64,000 bases of DNA from Allorhizobium borbori (GCF_014196535.1 NZ_JACIDU010000007.1:1-64000); one strand, 5' to 3'. Positions 53,461-62,775 are shown, counted from the first letter of the stretch. Made by a program: numbers and translations. The notes: a model not told the origin generated them from the letters alone.

Positions 53461-53957
53461 TTGATACGACGAGCAAGTCTTCCGGCTTTGTCTTTACCGG
53501 CAAGCACATGATTCTCACGATGGTTTCGTTCTTTGGCGTGGTCATCGCGGTCAACTTCTTCATGGCGTGGCAGGCGACGCGAAGCTGGAGCGGGCTCGTC
53601 GTACCGAACACCTATGTCGCCAGCCAGCAGTTCAATGCCAAGGTGGCGGCGCAGCGCGCCATTGCAGCTTCCGGCGTGACCGGCAAGCTTTCCGTGGAAG
53701 GCGATATGGTGAGTTTCACGATATCGCACCCGGAAAAGGGGCCTGTCGATGTCGAGAAGGTGACGGTGAACTTCCTTCGTCCGGTGGGCACGGAACAGGA
53801 CTTCTCGATCGAACTGACCCGTTCGGCACCGGGAGTTTATTCCGCAAAGCATGAGGTTCGCTCCGGCCAGTGGATTGCCGAGGTCAAGGCGACCGATGGT
53901 GACACGCTGGTCATCCATGAAGCCAACCGCTTCGTCGTCATTGGAGAACAGAAATGA
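53457..53957 (+). CDS. ccoH: cbb3 oxidase accessory protein CcoH (FixH)
   Basis: A 166-residue single-span protein (GKHMILTMVSFFGVVIAVNFFMAW) with a periplasmic FixH domain, which helps assembly of the cbb3 oxidase together with CcoI. It overlaps ccoG and ccoI by four bases each, so the three genes are translationally coupled. Confidence 0.94.
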   Translation: MIDTTSKSSGFVFTGKHMILTMVSFFGVVIAVNFFMAWQATRSWSGLVVPNTYVASQQFNAKVAAQRAIAASGVTGKLSVEGDMVSFTISHPEKGPVDVEKVTVNFLRPVGTEQDFSIELTRSAPGVYSAKHEVRSGQWIAEVKATDGDTLVIHEANRFVVIGEQK

Positions 53958-56263
53958 GTTGCTGCGCACCGGGTGTCGAGGGAAGCCTCGATCTGGAGCG
54001 GTCGGGGCAGGGCATGCCCTCCGCCGAAGAACTGAAACTGTCTGCCCGTCCGCTGGGCGAGGGACTGTTCCAGACCGACCTCTCCGTTCCCGGTGTCTAT
54101 TGCGGCGCGTGCATCACCACCGTCGAAGGTGCGCTGAAAAAGCTGCCGATGGTGGCGCGCGCGCGCGTCAACCTCTCCTCCAAGCGTGTTTCCGTGGTCT
54201 GGAAGGACGCTGTGGAGGGGCAGCAGAGCGATCCGACGGACATCGTTCGCCAGATCGCCTCGACCGGTTATGAAAGCCATCTCTTCTCCATGGCCGGCGA
54301 AAACGGCGACGAGGTTCGCAACCAGCTTCTGCGTGCCGTGGCAGTGGCGGGTTTTGCCTCCGCGAACATCATGCTGCTGTCCGTTTCGGTCTGGTCCGGG
54401 GCCGAGGCGGCAACACGCGATATGTTCCACTGGATTTCAGCGGGTATCGCCGCGCCGGCGCTGATCTATGCCGGCCGGTTCTTTTTCCTTTCGGCCTGGA
54501 AGGCACTGCGCCATGGCCAGACCAACATGGATGTACCGATTTCCATCGGCGTCTTCCTCTCCTATTTCGTTTCCCTTTGGGAGACGCTGCACCATGCCGA
54601 ACATGCCTGGTTCGACGCTACGGTTATGCTGCTGTTCTTCCTGCTCATCGGCCGCACGCTGGATCACATGATGCGCGACCGCGCCCGTTCGGCGATCACC
54701 GGGCTTGCGCGCCTTTCGCCGCGCGGCGCCACGGTCATCGCCAGTGACGGTTCGCGCGATTATCGTCCCATCGAGGAAATCCGGCCGGGCGACCGGCTTT
54801 CGGTTGCTGCCGGCGACCGTATTGCCGTGGACGGCAAGGTGCTGTTCGGCGTGAGCGACATGGATGCCTCGGTCGTCAACGGTGAAAGCACGCCGGTTTC
54901 GATCAAGCCCGGTGATCTCGTGCAGGCCGGCATGCTCAATCTCACCGGTTCGCTGACCGTCGAGGCCACCGCTGCCGCGCGCGATTCCTTCCTCGCCGAG
55001 ATGATCGGCCTGATGGAGGCCGCCGAAGGCGGGCGGGCCCGCTACCGCCGTATCGCGGACCGCGCCTCGCAGTATTATGCACCGGCCGTGCACCTGCTTG
55101 CCTTCCTGTCCTTCATCGGCTGGGGCTTTATCGGTGGCGACTGGAAGCACGCGATGCTGATTGCGGTTGCCGTGCTCATCATCACCTGTCCCTGCGCTCT
55201 TGGCCTCGCCGTGCCTGTGGTTCAGGTCGTGGCCGCCGGCCGCCTGTTCCAGAACGGCATCATGGTGAAGGATGGTTCGGCCATGGAACGGCTGGCGGAA
55301 ATCGATTCCGTCTATTTCGACAAGACCGGTACGCTGACGCTCGGGCGTCCCAGGCTCATCAATCGGGGTGAAGCGGGCGAAGCGGCGCTAACCCTTGCCG
55401 CCGGGCTTGCCGGCCATTCGCGTCATCCGTTGTCGCAGGCGCTTTACCGGACGGTGGAGGGGCCCGTGGCGGCCTTTGACAGCGTCAGCGAAGTGCCCGG
55501 CGCCGGTGTTGAGGCGCGCACCGAGACTGGTCTCTATCGTCTCGGCAGCCGCCTCTTTGCCTGCGGCGAAGCCCATGACAATGCGTCGTCCCGCGATCAG
55601 GCTTCCTCTGAGGTCGTTCTCTCGCTCGATGGCAAGGAGCTTGCGACCTTCCGCTTCGAAGACTCGCTTCGTCCGGGTGCGGAACAGGTCGTGGCCGGTC
55701 TTCAGGAGCACGGAATTGCCACCGGTATTCTTTCCGGAGATCGTGCGCCTGTCGTGCAGGCGCTTGCGGGCAAGCTCGGCATTGCCGACTGGAATGCCTC
55801 TCTTTCGCCGCGCGACAAGGCCGCGAGGTTGAGTGAAGCGCGTGAACGGGGCCGCAAGACCCTGATGGTGGGCGATGGCATCAACGATGCTCCGGCGCTC
55901 TCTTCGGCCCATGTTTCCATGGCACCGGCAACAGCGGCGGATGTGGGGCGTCAGGCCGCCGATTTCGTCTTCCTGCGGGAAGGGCTTGATGCCGTGCCGC
56001 TGGCGCTGGATGTGTCGCGCAAGGCCGGGCAGTTGATCCGCCAGAATTTCGCGCTCGCCATCGGCTACAACATCATTGCCGTGCCGATTGCCATTCTCGG
56101 CTATGCGACCCCGCTGATTGCGGCGCTTGCCATGTCGTCTTCGTCGATCATCGTCGTGGTCAATGCGCTCAGGCTCAACCGCATCGCGCGCGTTGCGCAA
56201 CCGGAACCGCAGGCGCTCAAGCCTTCAGCACCGATCGGGCAGGGAGCCCGGCTTGCATCATGA
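53954..56263 (+). CDS. ccoI: Copper-transporting P-type ATPase CcoI (FixI)
   Basis: A 769-residue P1B-type ATPase supplying copper for CuB in cbb3 oxidase. N-terminal metal-binding domain with GVYCGACITTVEG; membrane metal site TCPCALGLAVP (CPC); phosphorylation site DKTGTLT; ATP-binding and hinge GDGINDAPALSSAHVSMA. Eight spans expected. Overlaps ccoH and ccoS. Confidence 0.96.
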   Translation: MSCCAPGVEGSLDLERSGQGMPSAEELKLSARPLGEGLFQTDLSVPGVYCGACITTVEGALKKLPMVARARVNLSSKRVSVVWKDAVEGQQSDPTDIVRQIASTGYESHLFSMAGENGDEVRNQLLRAVAVAGFASANIMLLSVSVWSGAEAATRDMFHWISAGIAAPALIYAGRFFFLSAWKALRHGQTNMDVPISIGVFLSYFVSLWETLHHAEHAWFDATVMLLFFLLIGRTLDHMMRDRARSAITGLARLSPRGATVIASDGSRDYRPIEEIRPGDRLSVAAGDRIAVDGKVLFGVSDMDASVVNGESTPVSIKPGDLVQAGMLNLTGSLTVEATAAARDSFLAEMIGLMEAAEGGRARYRRIADRASQYYAPAVHLLAFLSFIGWGFIGGDWKHAMLIAVAVLIITCPCALGLAVPVVQVVAAGRLFQNGIMVKDGSAMERLAEIDSVYFDKTGTLTLGRPRLINRGEAGEAALTLAAGLAGHSRHPLSQALYRTVEGPVAAFDSVSEVPGAGVEARTETGLYRLGSRLFACGEAHDNASSRDQASSEVVLSLDGKELATFRFEDSLRPGAEQVVAGLQEHGIATGILSGDRAPVVQALAGKLGIADWNASLSPRDKAARLSEARERGRKTLMVGDGINDAPALSSAHVSMAPATAADVGRQAADFVFLREGLDAVPLALDVSRKAGQLIRQNFALAIGYNIIAVPIAILGYATPLIAALAMSSSSIIVVVNALRLNRIARVAQPEPQALKPSAPIGQGARLAS

Positions 56264-56415
56264 GCATTCTCGTCTACCTCATTCCCATCGCCCTCTTTCT
56301 GGGAGGGCTGGGGCTGGCGGCGTTCCTCTGGTCGCTGAAAAGCGGCCAGTACGACGATCTTGAAGGCGCGTCCTGGCGGATGCTGGACGATGGTGACGAC
56401 AAGCCGGCCGATTGA
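56260..56415 (+). CDS. ccoS: cbb3 oxidase maturation protein CcoS
   Basis: A 51-residue single-span protein needed for insertion of cofactors into cbb3 oxidase. MSILVYLIPIALFLGGLGLA, then the F-x-W-S-L-K-S-G-Q-Y-D-D-x-E-G pattern (FLWSLKSGQYDDLEG) is the CcoS signature. It is below most length cutoffs; its ATG overlaps the ccoI stop (ATGA). Last gene of ccoGHIS. Confidence 0.95.
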   Translation: MSILVYLIPIALFLGGLGLAAFLWSLKSGQYDDLEGASWRMLDDGDDKPAD

Positions 56416-56502
56416 CTGCGACGAAAGTTTTATAGCGGCTTGCCGTAGGGCCGATTGAGTGCCACAAATCCCCGACACTGGAAGGTATCGAGGGAGTCGT
56501 TC

Positions 56503-57933
56503 ATGGCGCAGGCTGAAATCGGGCTGATCGGACTTGGGGTGATGGGGGCCAATCTGGCGCTCAACATCGCGGAGAAGGGGCATCGCATTGCCGTCTTCAA
56601 CCGCACACCGGAAAAGACACGGCATTTCTTCGAAACGGCGGGCGCATTGGCCGACCGGATCATTCCCTGCGAAACCATCGAGGAGTTCGTCGCCGCCATC
56701 CGGCCGCCGCGCCCGGTCATCATCATGATCAAGGCCGGTGAGGCCGTGGACGAGCAGATGGCGGCTTTGGTGCCGCATCTGTCGGGTGGCGACATCATGA
56801 TCGATGCCGGCAACGCCAATTTCCGGGATACGCGAGCGCGTTTCCAGCGGCTGGAAGGTTCCGGCCTGACCTTCATCGGCATGGGTGTTTCCGGTGGCGA
56901 GGAGGGCGCGCGCCACGGTCCTTCGATCATGGTGGGTGGTACGCCTGAGTCCTACGCGCGCGTCGAGAAGGTTCTGACCTCGATTGCCGCAACCTATCAT
57001 GATGAACCCTGCTGCGCCTGGCTGGGCTCGGATGGCGCAGGCCATTTCGTCAAGACCATCCACAACGGCATCGAATATGCCGACATGCAGATGATTGCCG
57101 AGGTCTATGGTATTCTGCGCGACGGATCGGGCAAGTCGGCCTCTGAAATCAGTAATATTTTCATTGAGTGGAACAAGGGGCGGCTGAACTCCTATCTGAT
57201 CGAGATCACCGGCACGGTCCTGGCAGCCGCGGACCCGCTGACCGGCAAGCCGATGGCCGACATCATTCTCGACAAGGCCGGCCAGAAGGGCACCGGCAAG
57301 TGGTCTGTCATCGAGGCGCAGGAAATGGGCGTGCCGGCCACGGCCATCGAGGCGGCTGTCGCTGCGCGCAGCCTTTCTGCATTGAAGGCCGAACGCGAGA
57401 AGGCGGAAGCGCTGTTCGGCGCTGAAAATGCGGCATTCGCCATCGCTTTCGGTCCTGATCTGCTCAAGGACCTGGAGTTGGCGCTGTTTGCGGCAAAGAT
57501 CGGCGCCTATGCGCAGGGCTTTGCGGTGATGGCGGAAGCTTCCCGCGAATTCGGTTGGTCGCTGCCCATGCCGGTCATCGCGAAGATCTGGCGCGCTGGC
57601 TGCATCATCCGTTCGCAGTTCCTGGATGAGATCACGACCGCATTTACCGCGGCGCCCGATGCAGCCAACCTCATCCTGACCCCGGCCTTTACCGCCATGG
57701 TCAAGGAAACACTGCCTTCGCTGCGCAGGATCGTTTCGGCGGCGACGGCGGGCGGTCTGCCGGTTCCGGCGCTTGCTTCCGCGCTCAACTGGTTCGAGGC
57801 GTACAAGCGCGCGCGCGGCACGGCCAACCTCATTCAGGCGCAGCGCGATTTCTTCGGTGCGCATGGGTTCGAACGCGTCGATGGTGTCGATCGGCCGCAT
57901 GGCCCGTGGGGCAGCGGCGCGGCTCAACAGTAA
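56503..57933 (+). CDS. gnd: 6-phosphogluconate dehydrogenase, decarboxylating
   Basis: Oxidises 6-phosphogluconate to ribulose 5-phosphate with release of CO2 and NADPH (pentose phosphate pathway). 476 residues with the N-terminal GLGVMGANLALNIAEKGH, the substrate segment MGVSGGEEGARHGPSIMVGG, the catalytic GAGHFVKTIHNGIEYADMQ and C-terminal DVDRPHGPW-like tail (VDRPHGPWGSG). Start at MAQAEIGLIGLGVMG. Convergent with the LacI regulator. Confidence 0.96.
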   Translation: MAQAEIGLIGLGVMGANLALNIAEKGHRIAVFNRTPEKTRHFFETAGALADRIIPCETIEEFVAAIRPPRPVIIMIKAGEAVDEQMAALVPHLSGGDIMIDAGNANFRDTRARFQRLEGSGLTFIGMGVSGGEEGARHGPSIMVGGTPESYARVEKVLTSIAATYHDEPCCAWLGSDGAGHFVKTIHNGIEYADMQMIAEVYGILRDGSGKSASEISNIFIEWNKGRLNSYLIEITGTVLAAADPLTGKPMADIILDKAGQKGTGKWSVIEAQEMGVPATAIEAAVAARSLSALKAEREKAEALFGAENAAFAIAFGPDLLKDLELALFAAKIGAYAQGFAVMAEASREFGWSLPMPVIAKIWRAGCIIRSQFLDEITTAFTAAPDAANLILTPAFTAMVKETLPSLRRIVSAATAGGLPVPALASALNWFEAYKRARGTANLIQAQRDFFGAHGFERVDGVDRPHGPWGSGAAQQ

Positions 57934-57946
57934 GGCGTTCCGTTGA

Positions 57947-59050
57947 TCAGCCCGCCGCATCCCATTGCGGCGGGTGCAGGCTGTGGAGTGTCTCGAGCGG
58001 CGCACCGTCAATCGCGGCCAGAAGAAGTGCTGCGAGTTCGCGGCCGCTTTCCCTGATATCCTCGTTGACGGCCGTCACTTCCGGTTCCAGCCATTGCAGC
58101 ACATTGAGCGGCTGCTTGCAGATGAGGTCGATATCGCGGCCGATCTTCAATCCCGTTTCCCGCACGGCGGAAAGAACGGCGATTGCGCCATTGCCGAACA
58201 CGGTGACGATACCGTCCGGCGGGTCATCCGATTTCAGCAGCGCCAGCACCGTCTCGCGGATGGCCGCAATGTCCGAATCAGTCGTCACCGTCAGCGGCAC
58301 TTCCCGGCATCCATCACCCAGCGCTATCGCCATGCCGCTGCGCACATGGGCGTAACAAGTCAGGTGATCCGGCGGCTGGAGAACCGAAATCCGGCGGCGG
58401 CCCTGTTGCTTCAGCCGTTCAACAGCCTCGACGACGAAGCGTTCATTGTCGAAATCGTGCCAGGCATGGGCAACATTCATGTCCGTGCGGCCATGGGTTA
58501 CGAAGGGAATGCCGTGCTGAAGCAGCATGCGCACACGCGGGTCGTCCGGTTCCGTTCGGGAAATGATGACACCATCGGCCGAACCCGTTTCGATGATGTA
58601 ACGGATTGGCGCCAGCGGATCGCCGCTGACGAAATGGGGTGTCATGATGAGATGGTAGGGCGTGCCGGAAAGAACCTCCGAAAGGCCATAGACGAGGTGT
58701 GAGGCAAAGCCCATCACCTCTTCCTCGACGCTCAGAACAAGAGCGACCACATTGGTCTTGCCGGTGCGCAGGCGCACGCCAGCGCGGTTTGGCTGGTAGC
58801 CCAACCGTTCCGCGACCTCGCGGACCCGCTGCTTGGTATCGGCACCGATATCCGGCGCGTCCTTCAGGGCGCGCGACACGGTTGTGATACCAAGGCCCAT
58901 TTCCTCGGCTATCGTTTTCAAAGTGGGACGCCGGCGCTCGGAGCCGGTGACGGTATTTTCGTTATTATTCTTGAAATTTATCAAGATCTGATGGCCCTCA
59001 ACACCAGCCATCATATTGTCATTCGCCAATCTGGCAAGAGAAGCGCGCAT
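57947..59050 (-). CDS. LacI-family transcriptional regulator
   Basis: A ~367-residue regulator: a helix-turn-helix at about residues 42-65 (LKTIAEEMGLGITTVSRALKDAPDIG, in part), hinge, then a periplasmic-binding-like sugar-binding domain (NVVALVLSVEEEVMGFASHLVYGLSE). The start is uncertain; ATG at 59050 gives a 40-residue extension before the HTH, while ATGs at 59014/59011 shorten it. Similar proteins in rhizobia control alpha-glucoside or other sugar operons, but no such operon is adjacent. Confidence 0.85.
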   Translation of the reverse strand: MRASLARLANDNMMAGVEGHQILINFKNNNENTVTGSERRRPTLKTIAEEMGLGITTVSRALKDAPDIGADTKQRVREVAERLGYQPNRAGVRLRTGKTNVVALVLSVEEEVMGFASHLVYGLSEVLSGTPYHLIMTPHFVSGDPLAPIRYIIETGSADGVIISRTEPDDPRVRMLLQHGIPFVTHGRTDMNVAHAWHDFDNERFVVEAVERLKQQGRRRISVLQPPDHLTCYAHVRSGMAIALGDGCREVPLTVTTDSDIAAIRETVLALLKSDDPPDGIVTVFGNGAIAVLSAVRETGLKIGRDIDLICKQPLNVLQWLEPEVTAVNEDIRESGRELAALLLAAIDGAPLETLHSLHPPQWDAAG

Positions 59051-59155
59051 TCTTTCCGGCCAGCCTCACCTTACGGATTTGTAATACGAAGGTTCATTTT
59101 CGGTTAATCCACGGGGGCTTAGGGTCGGGGCATCCAATCACCAAGGAGAAACACA

Positions 59156-59467
59156 ATGAGGAAACTGTTTGCCGCCCTTCTCGCCGCCACCGTTCTGGCT
59201 GCGCCGCTTGCCCAGGCACAGGCGCAGTCTTACCGGCACGAACCGCCGCGCAAGGAATGGCGCGGTCCTCAGGCGCACAAGCCAATGGTCAAGCGTTGGC
59301 ACTCCGGCGAGCGGCTTCGTCCGGGCATGTGGCAGCAGCGGCTTGGCCCGCGTGAGGTCCGCGCCAACCGCCTGCCGGAACCGCGCAGGGGGCAGCAATG
59401 GGTGCGCGTTGGCAACCAGGTCCTGCTCGTCAACATGAACGGTCTCATCCTGTCCGTCGCCCGCTAA
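59156..59467 (+). CDS. RcnB-like exported protein
   Basis: A 103-residue periplasmic protein. Signal peptide MRKLFAALLAATVLAAPLAQAQA; the mature part is rich in Arg, Trp and Pro and ends QQWVRVGNQVLLVNMNGLILSV, the conserved core of the RcnB family (nickel/cobalt homeostasis in E. coli). Many such proteins exist in rhizobia and few have been studied. AAGGAGAAAC is a strong ribosome site. A bidirectional terminator separates it from znuA. Confidence 0.78.
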   Translation: MRKLFAALLAATVLAAPLAQAQAQSYRHEPPRKEWRGPQAHKPMVKRWHSGERLRPGMWQQRLGPREVRANRLPEPRRGQQWVRVGNQVLLVNMNGLILSVAR

Positions 59468-59489
59468 GGCCGACGCTTCCATGAAAACG

Positions 59490-59517
59490 AAAAGGGGCGA
59501 TCCTGTCGCCCCTTTTT
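59490..59517. terminator. Bidirectional terminator between the RcnB-like gene and znuA
   Basis: AAAAGGGGCGA (59490-59500) and TCGCCCCTTTT (59506-59516) form a perfect eleven-pair stem with loop TCCTG; A-rich on one side, T-rich on the other. Confidence 0.85.
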
Positions 59518-59536
59518 GCATATCATTGAGGGCTGC

Positions 59537-60547
59537 TTAGCCATCGAGGCAGTTCTTCAGCGACGCAGCGTTGGCGCGCAAAAGATCGAAATAGAGACCC
59601 GGCCCGGCCTTCAGGGCACCGCCTTCGGGATTGAGTTCGCCGGCCTTGGCCTTCGTGCCCTCGATCAGAGTCCCGACGATCTTCGGTTCGAAGTTCGGTT
59701 CGGAGAAAACGCAGGTCGCGCCGAGAGCGACGACCTTTTCGCGGATTTCTCTGACGCGCGCCGCACCCGGCATAACTTCGGGGTTGACCGTGATGGAGCC
59801 CGCGACCTTCAGCCCGTAATGATGCTCCATGTATTGATAGGCGTCGTGGAAGACGATGAAGGACCGATCCTTGACCGGAGCCAGTGTTGAGGCGATTTCG
59901 GTGTCCAGCGCAGCGAGGCGCTCATCGAGGGCGGCGCCATTCTTCGCATAGGTCGCGGCATTGGCCGAATCGACCTCGGACAGAACCTTTACGATTTCCC
60001 GGGTCATCGCGCGTGCATTGTCGGGATCGAGCCACAAGTGCATGTCCTTGGCTTCATCATCGTGATGCTCATGCTCTCCGGCGGCCTCTTCCCCGGCGTG
60101 ATCATGATCATGATCGCCAGCCTTGGTCTCCGCGTCGTGATCGTGGTCTTCTTCTTCCGCTTCACCCGCATGGCTGTGCTTTTCGAAGGAACCGCCCGCA
60201 CGGCTGTCGAGCAGTTCGACGCCGGGCGCTTCGGACAGTTCAACGGATTTGGCGCCGGAGGCCAGGGCTTCCAGAGGCTTTTCGAGGAAATGTTCGAAGC
60301 CGGGGCCGATCCAGAACACGACCTTGGCCTTTTCAAGCTGTGCGGCGTTCGAGGGCTTCATCGTGTAGGTGTGCGGCGAGGCGTTGGTGCCGATCAGCAA
60401 GTCCGGTTCGCCGACGCCCTGCATGACATTGGCGACCAGCGAGTGGAGCGGCTTGAACGACGTGACAACCGTCGGCGCATCGGCGGCGAAGGTGGCGGAT
60501 GCCGAAAGCAGGGCGGTGCCGGCGACGAGGGAGGCGAGGATTTTCAT
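59537..60547 (-). CDS. znuA: Zinc ABC transporter, periplasmic binding protein
   Basis: Captures zinc in the periplasm for ZnuBC. 336 residues: signal peptide MKILASLVAGTALLSASATFA, metal-binding His in FKPLHSLVA and GTNASPHTY, a long His/Asp/Glu-rich loop (about residues 125-170, repeated HDHDH and HEHHDDE) that is typical of ZnuA and collects zinc, then DMHLWLDP and VFHDAYQY with the other ligands. Start at MKILASL with GGAG upstream. Divergent from znuCB-zur across the candidate Zur operators. Confidence 0.95.
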   Translation of the reverse strand: MKILASLVAGTALLSASATFAADAPTVVTSFKPLHSLVANVMQGVGEPDLLIGTNASPHTYTMKPSNAAQLEKAKVVFWIGPGFEHFLEKPLEALASGAKSVELSEAPGVELLDSRAGGSFEKHSHAGEAEEEDHDHDAETKAGDHDHDHAGEEAAGEHEHHDDEAKDMHLWLDPDNARAMTREIVKVLSEVDSANAATYAKNGAALDERLAALDTEIASTLAPVKDRSFIVFHDAYQYMEHHYGLKVAGSITVNPEVMPGAARVREIREKVVALGATCVFSEPNFEPKIVGTLIEGTKAKAGELNPEGGALKAGPGLYFDLLRANAASLKNCLDG

Positions 60548-60567
60548 GGCATGCTCCATTGTACAAT

Positions 60568-60605
60568 TATGTAATGTTATTACATATGTTGTGTTACGCT
60601 ATAAC
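60568..60605. promoter_or_regulatory. Two candidate Zur operators
   Basis: A 19-base palindrome TATGTAATGTTATTACATA (60568-60586) and GTTA-CGCTA-TAAC (60593-60605), both AT-rich with TGTTAT-like content as in Zur boxes. They fill the gap between znuA and znuC, which suits control of both by the Zur protein encoded downstream. Confidence 0.6.
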
Positions 60606-60644
60606 GTGTGCGATAGCGGGATGCAACAGTTTCGGAAGATGGCG

Positions 60645-61541
60645 ATGCGGGAAAATTCAGGCGGTGCGAACGGTGCCCCGAGGGAGACGCTGGTCACGCT
60701 CAAGGGGGCGGGTGTCAATCGCGGCGGGCGCTGGCTGGTGCGCGGGGTGGACTTTACCGTCGGGCGCGGAGAGATCGTGACGCTGATCGGGCCGAACGGT
60801 TCGGGTAAATCCACCAGCGCCAAGATGGCCATCGGCGTGTTGAAGCCCGATGAGGGACAGGTGGAGCGCCTTGCCGGCCTGAAGGTCGGCTATGTCCCGC
60901 AGAAACTCACGATCGACTGGACCCTGCCGTTGACCGTGCGTCGCCTGATGACGTTGACGGGGCCGCTGCCCGAGCGTGAAATTATCGAGGCGCTGGAAGC
61001 GACCGGCATTCGCCACATGGAAAAGGCGGAGGTACAGACCCTGTCCGGAGGCGAGTTCCAGCGCGCGCTCATGGCCCGCGCCATCGCTCGCAAGCCGGAC
61101 CTGCTGGTGCTGGACGAACCGGTGCAAGGGGTCGATTTTTCCGGCGAAATTGCTCTTTACGATCTTATTCGCCAGATTCGCGATGGAAGCGGTTGCGGCA
61201 TTCTGCTGATTTCGCACGACCTGCATGTGGTGATGGCCGAAACCGATACGGTGATCTGCCTGAATGGTCATGTCTGCTGCCGGGGCACGCCGCATGCGGT
61301 GAGCGCCAGCGCGGAATATCTCCGGCTCTTCGGGCCGAGTGCGGCGCGGGCGCTGGCCGTTTACAGCCACGACCACGACCATGTGCATCTGCCGGACGGG
61401 CGCGTGCAGCATTCCGACGGCTCGATCACCGCCCATTGCCATCCCGAGGATGGTCATCATCATCCGCACGATCACGATCACGATCACGATCACGATCACG
61501 ATCATGGGCATACCTCCGCCGGGGAGGGCCGCCATGCTTGA
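60645..61541 (+). CDS. znuC: Zinc ABC transporter ATPase
   Basis: Hydrolyses ATP to drive zinc import. About 298 residues: Walker A GPNGSGKST, signature LSGGEFQRALMARA, Walker B LLVLDEPVQGVD, H-loop ISHDLHVV. Unusual is the C-terminal tail with a long run of His-Asp repeats (HDHDHDHDHDHDHGH), encoded by six CACGAT units, which may bind zinc at the membrane. Start uncertain: ATG at 60645 has GGAAG at good spacing; ATGs at 60621 and 60639 are alternatives. Confidence 0.93.
   Translation: MRENSGGANGAPRETLVTLKGAGVNRGGRWLVRGVDFTVGRGEIVTLIGPNGSGKSTSAKMAIGVLKPDEGQVERLAGLKVGYVPQKLTIDWTLPLTVRRLMTLTGPLPEREIIEALEATGIRHMEKAEVQTLSGGEFQRALMARAIARKPDLLVLDEPVQGVDFSGEIALYDLIRQIRDGSGCGILLISHDLHVVMAETDTVICLNGHVCCRGTPHAVSASAEYLRLFGPSAARALAVYSHDHDHVHLPDGRVQHSDGSITAHCHPEDGHHHPHDHDHDHDHDHDHGHTSAGEGRHA
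61467..61502 (+). repeat. Six tandem CACGAT units in znuC
   Basis: CACGAT is repeated exactly six times, encoding His-Asp pairs near the end of ZnuC. A perfect hexanucleotide repeat in a coding region can gain or lose units in steps of six bases without shifting the frame. Confidence 0.85.
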
Positions 61542-62346
61542 CGATTTCTTCGTGCGTGCCCTGATCGCCGGCATTGGTGTTGCACTGATTGCCGGGCCGC
61601 TCGGTTCTTTCATCGTGTGGCGACGCATGGCCTATTTTGGCGATACGATGGCCCATTCGGCGCTGCTCGGCGTTGCCATTTCTCTGCTCATGGATCTCGA
61701 TCTCACGCTCAGCGTTTTTGCCGTGGCGGCCATCGTTTCGCTGTTTCTCATCCTGCTGCAAAGGTGGCGGGCACTGTCTGCCGATGCCTTACTCGGCATT
61801 CTCTCGCATTCCACGCTGGCGCTCGGTCTGGTGCTGGTCGCCTTCATGTACTGGGTGCGGGTCGATCTGACGGCCTATCTGTTCGGCGATATTCTCGCGG
61901 TGACACGCGGCGATATCGCGCTGATCTGGGGGGGCGGTGTGCTGGCCATGGCCGTGCTCGCCTGGGTATGGCGACCTCTCCTGGCATCGACCGTCAATCA
62001 CGAACTGGCCGAGGCCGAAGGACTTAATCCCGACCGTGCGCGACTGGTGCTGATGCTGCTGATGGCGCTCGTCATCGCCATCGCCATGAAAGTGATTGGC
62101 ATTCTGCTGATTACCTCGCTGCTTATCATTCCCGCGGCAACCGCGCGGCGCTACGCAACGACACCAGAGGCGATGGCGGTCTATGCGGCGCTCATCGGCG
62201 CGGTCGCCGTCACCGGCGGGCTGTTCGGCTCGATGCGTTATGATACGCCGTCCGGGCCGTCCATTGTCGTTGCCGCGCTTATCCTGTTTCTTGCCAGCCT
62301 GCTGCCCCTGCCGTTTGCGCGGGGCCGAAAAGGAGAGAGGTCATGA
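61534..62346 (+). CDS. znuB: Zinc ABC transporter permease
   Basis: The inner-membrane channel of the zinc importer, 270 residues with about eight spans. FFVRALIAGIGVALIAGPLGSFIVWRRMAYFGDTMAHSALLGVAI is the family signature at the N-terminus; SLLIIPAATARRYATTPEAM follows later. Its ATG lies inside the end of znuC, with GGGGAGGG upstream, and it overlaps zur by four bases, so znuC-znuB-zur is one operon. Confidence 0.95.
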   Translation: MLDDFFVRALIAGIGVALIAGPLGSFIVWRRMAYFGDTMAHSALLGVAISLLMDLDLTLSVFAVAAIVSLFLILLQRWRALSADALLGILSHSTLALGLVLVAFMYWVRVDLTAYLFGDILAVTRGDIALIWGGGVLAMAVLAWVWRPLLASTVNHELAEAEGLNPDRARLVLMLLMALVIAIAMKVIGILLITSLLIIPAATARRYATTPEAMAVYAALIGAVAVTGGLFGSMRYDTPSGPSIVVAALILFLASLLPLPFARGRKGERS

Positions 62347-62744
62347 CTTCGACGCCGACACTCACCAAGAATCAGGATCTCGTTCTCGGCGTTCTCAAGC
62401 GATCGGATGCGCCGCTCAGCGCTTATGTGATTCTCGACAAGCTGCGCGACAATGGTTTCCGTGCCCCGCTCCAGGTCTATCGTGCGTTGGACAAGCTTCT
62501 GGAGAAGGGGTTGATCCACCGGCTGGAAAGCCTCAATGCTTTCGTGGCCTGTGCCCATTCCGGCGAAAGCTGCTGCAGTCACGGTACGGTGGCTTTTGCG
62601 ATCTGCAATGCCTGCGGTCATGTTATGGAATTTCACGACCACACCGTCGACCATCGGCTGGCGGACTGGACGAAGGCGCGAGGCTTCAAGCCGGAAAAGA
62701 CCACGATCGAAATCCGTGGTCTGTGCGCAAGCTGCGCGGCTTGA
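62343..62744 (+). CDS. zur: Zinc uptake regulator (Fur family)
   Basis: A 133-residue Fur-family repressor that blocks zinc uptake genes when zinc is plentiful. The winged helix (NQDLVLGVLKRSDAPLSAYVILDKLRDNG...VYRALDKLLEKG) and the dimer domain with zinc site C-x2-C (AICNACGHVMEFHDH and RGLCASC at the end) are clear. It is the last gene of znuC-znuB-zur and probably controls the whole block, including itself, via the intergenic palindromes. Confidence 0.94.
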   Translation: MTSTPTLTKNQDLVLGVLKRSDAPLSAYVILDKLRDNGFRAPLQVYRALDKLLEKGLIHRLESLNAFVACAHSGESCCSHGTVAFAICNACGHVMEFHDHTVDHRLADWTKARGFKPEKTTIEIRGLCASCAA

Positions 62745-62769
62745 AAAAAGGGCCGCTTTTGGCGGCCCC
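62743..62769. terminator. Terminator between zur and the gamma-carbonic-anhydrase-like gene
   Basis: GGGCCGC (62750-62756) and GCGGCCC (62762-62768); on the minus strand it is followed by six T, so it ends the gamma-CA operon and may also serve zur. Confidence 0.75.
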
Positions 62770-62775
62770 TGATAC

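Noticed and set aside
61467-61502. CRISPR-like or other array
   Set aside because: The repeats are six-base units inside znuC that encode His-Asp pairs; there are no spacers. No CRISPR array is visible anywhere in the window.
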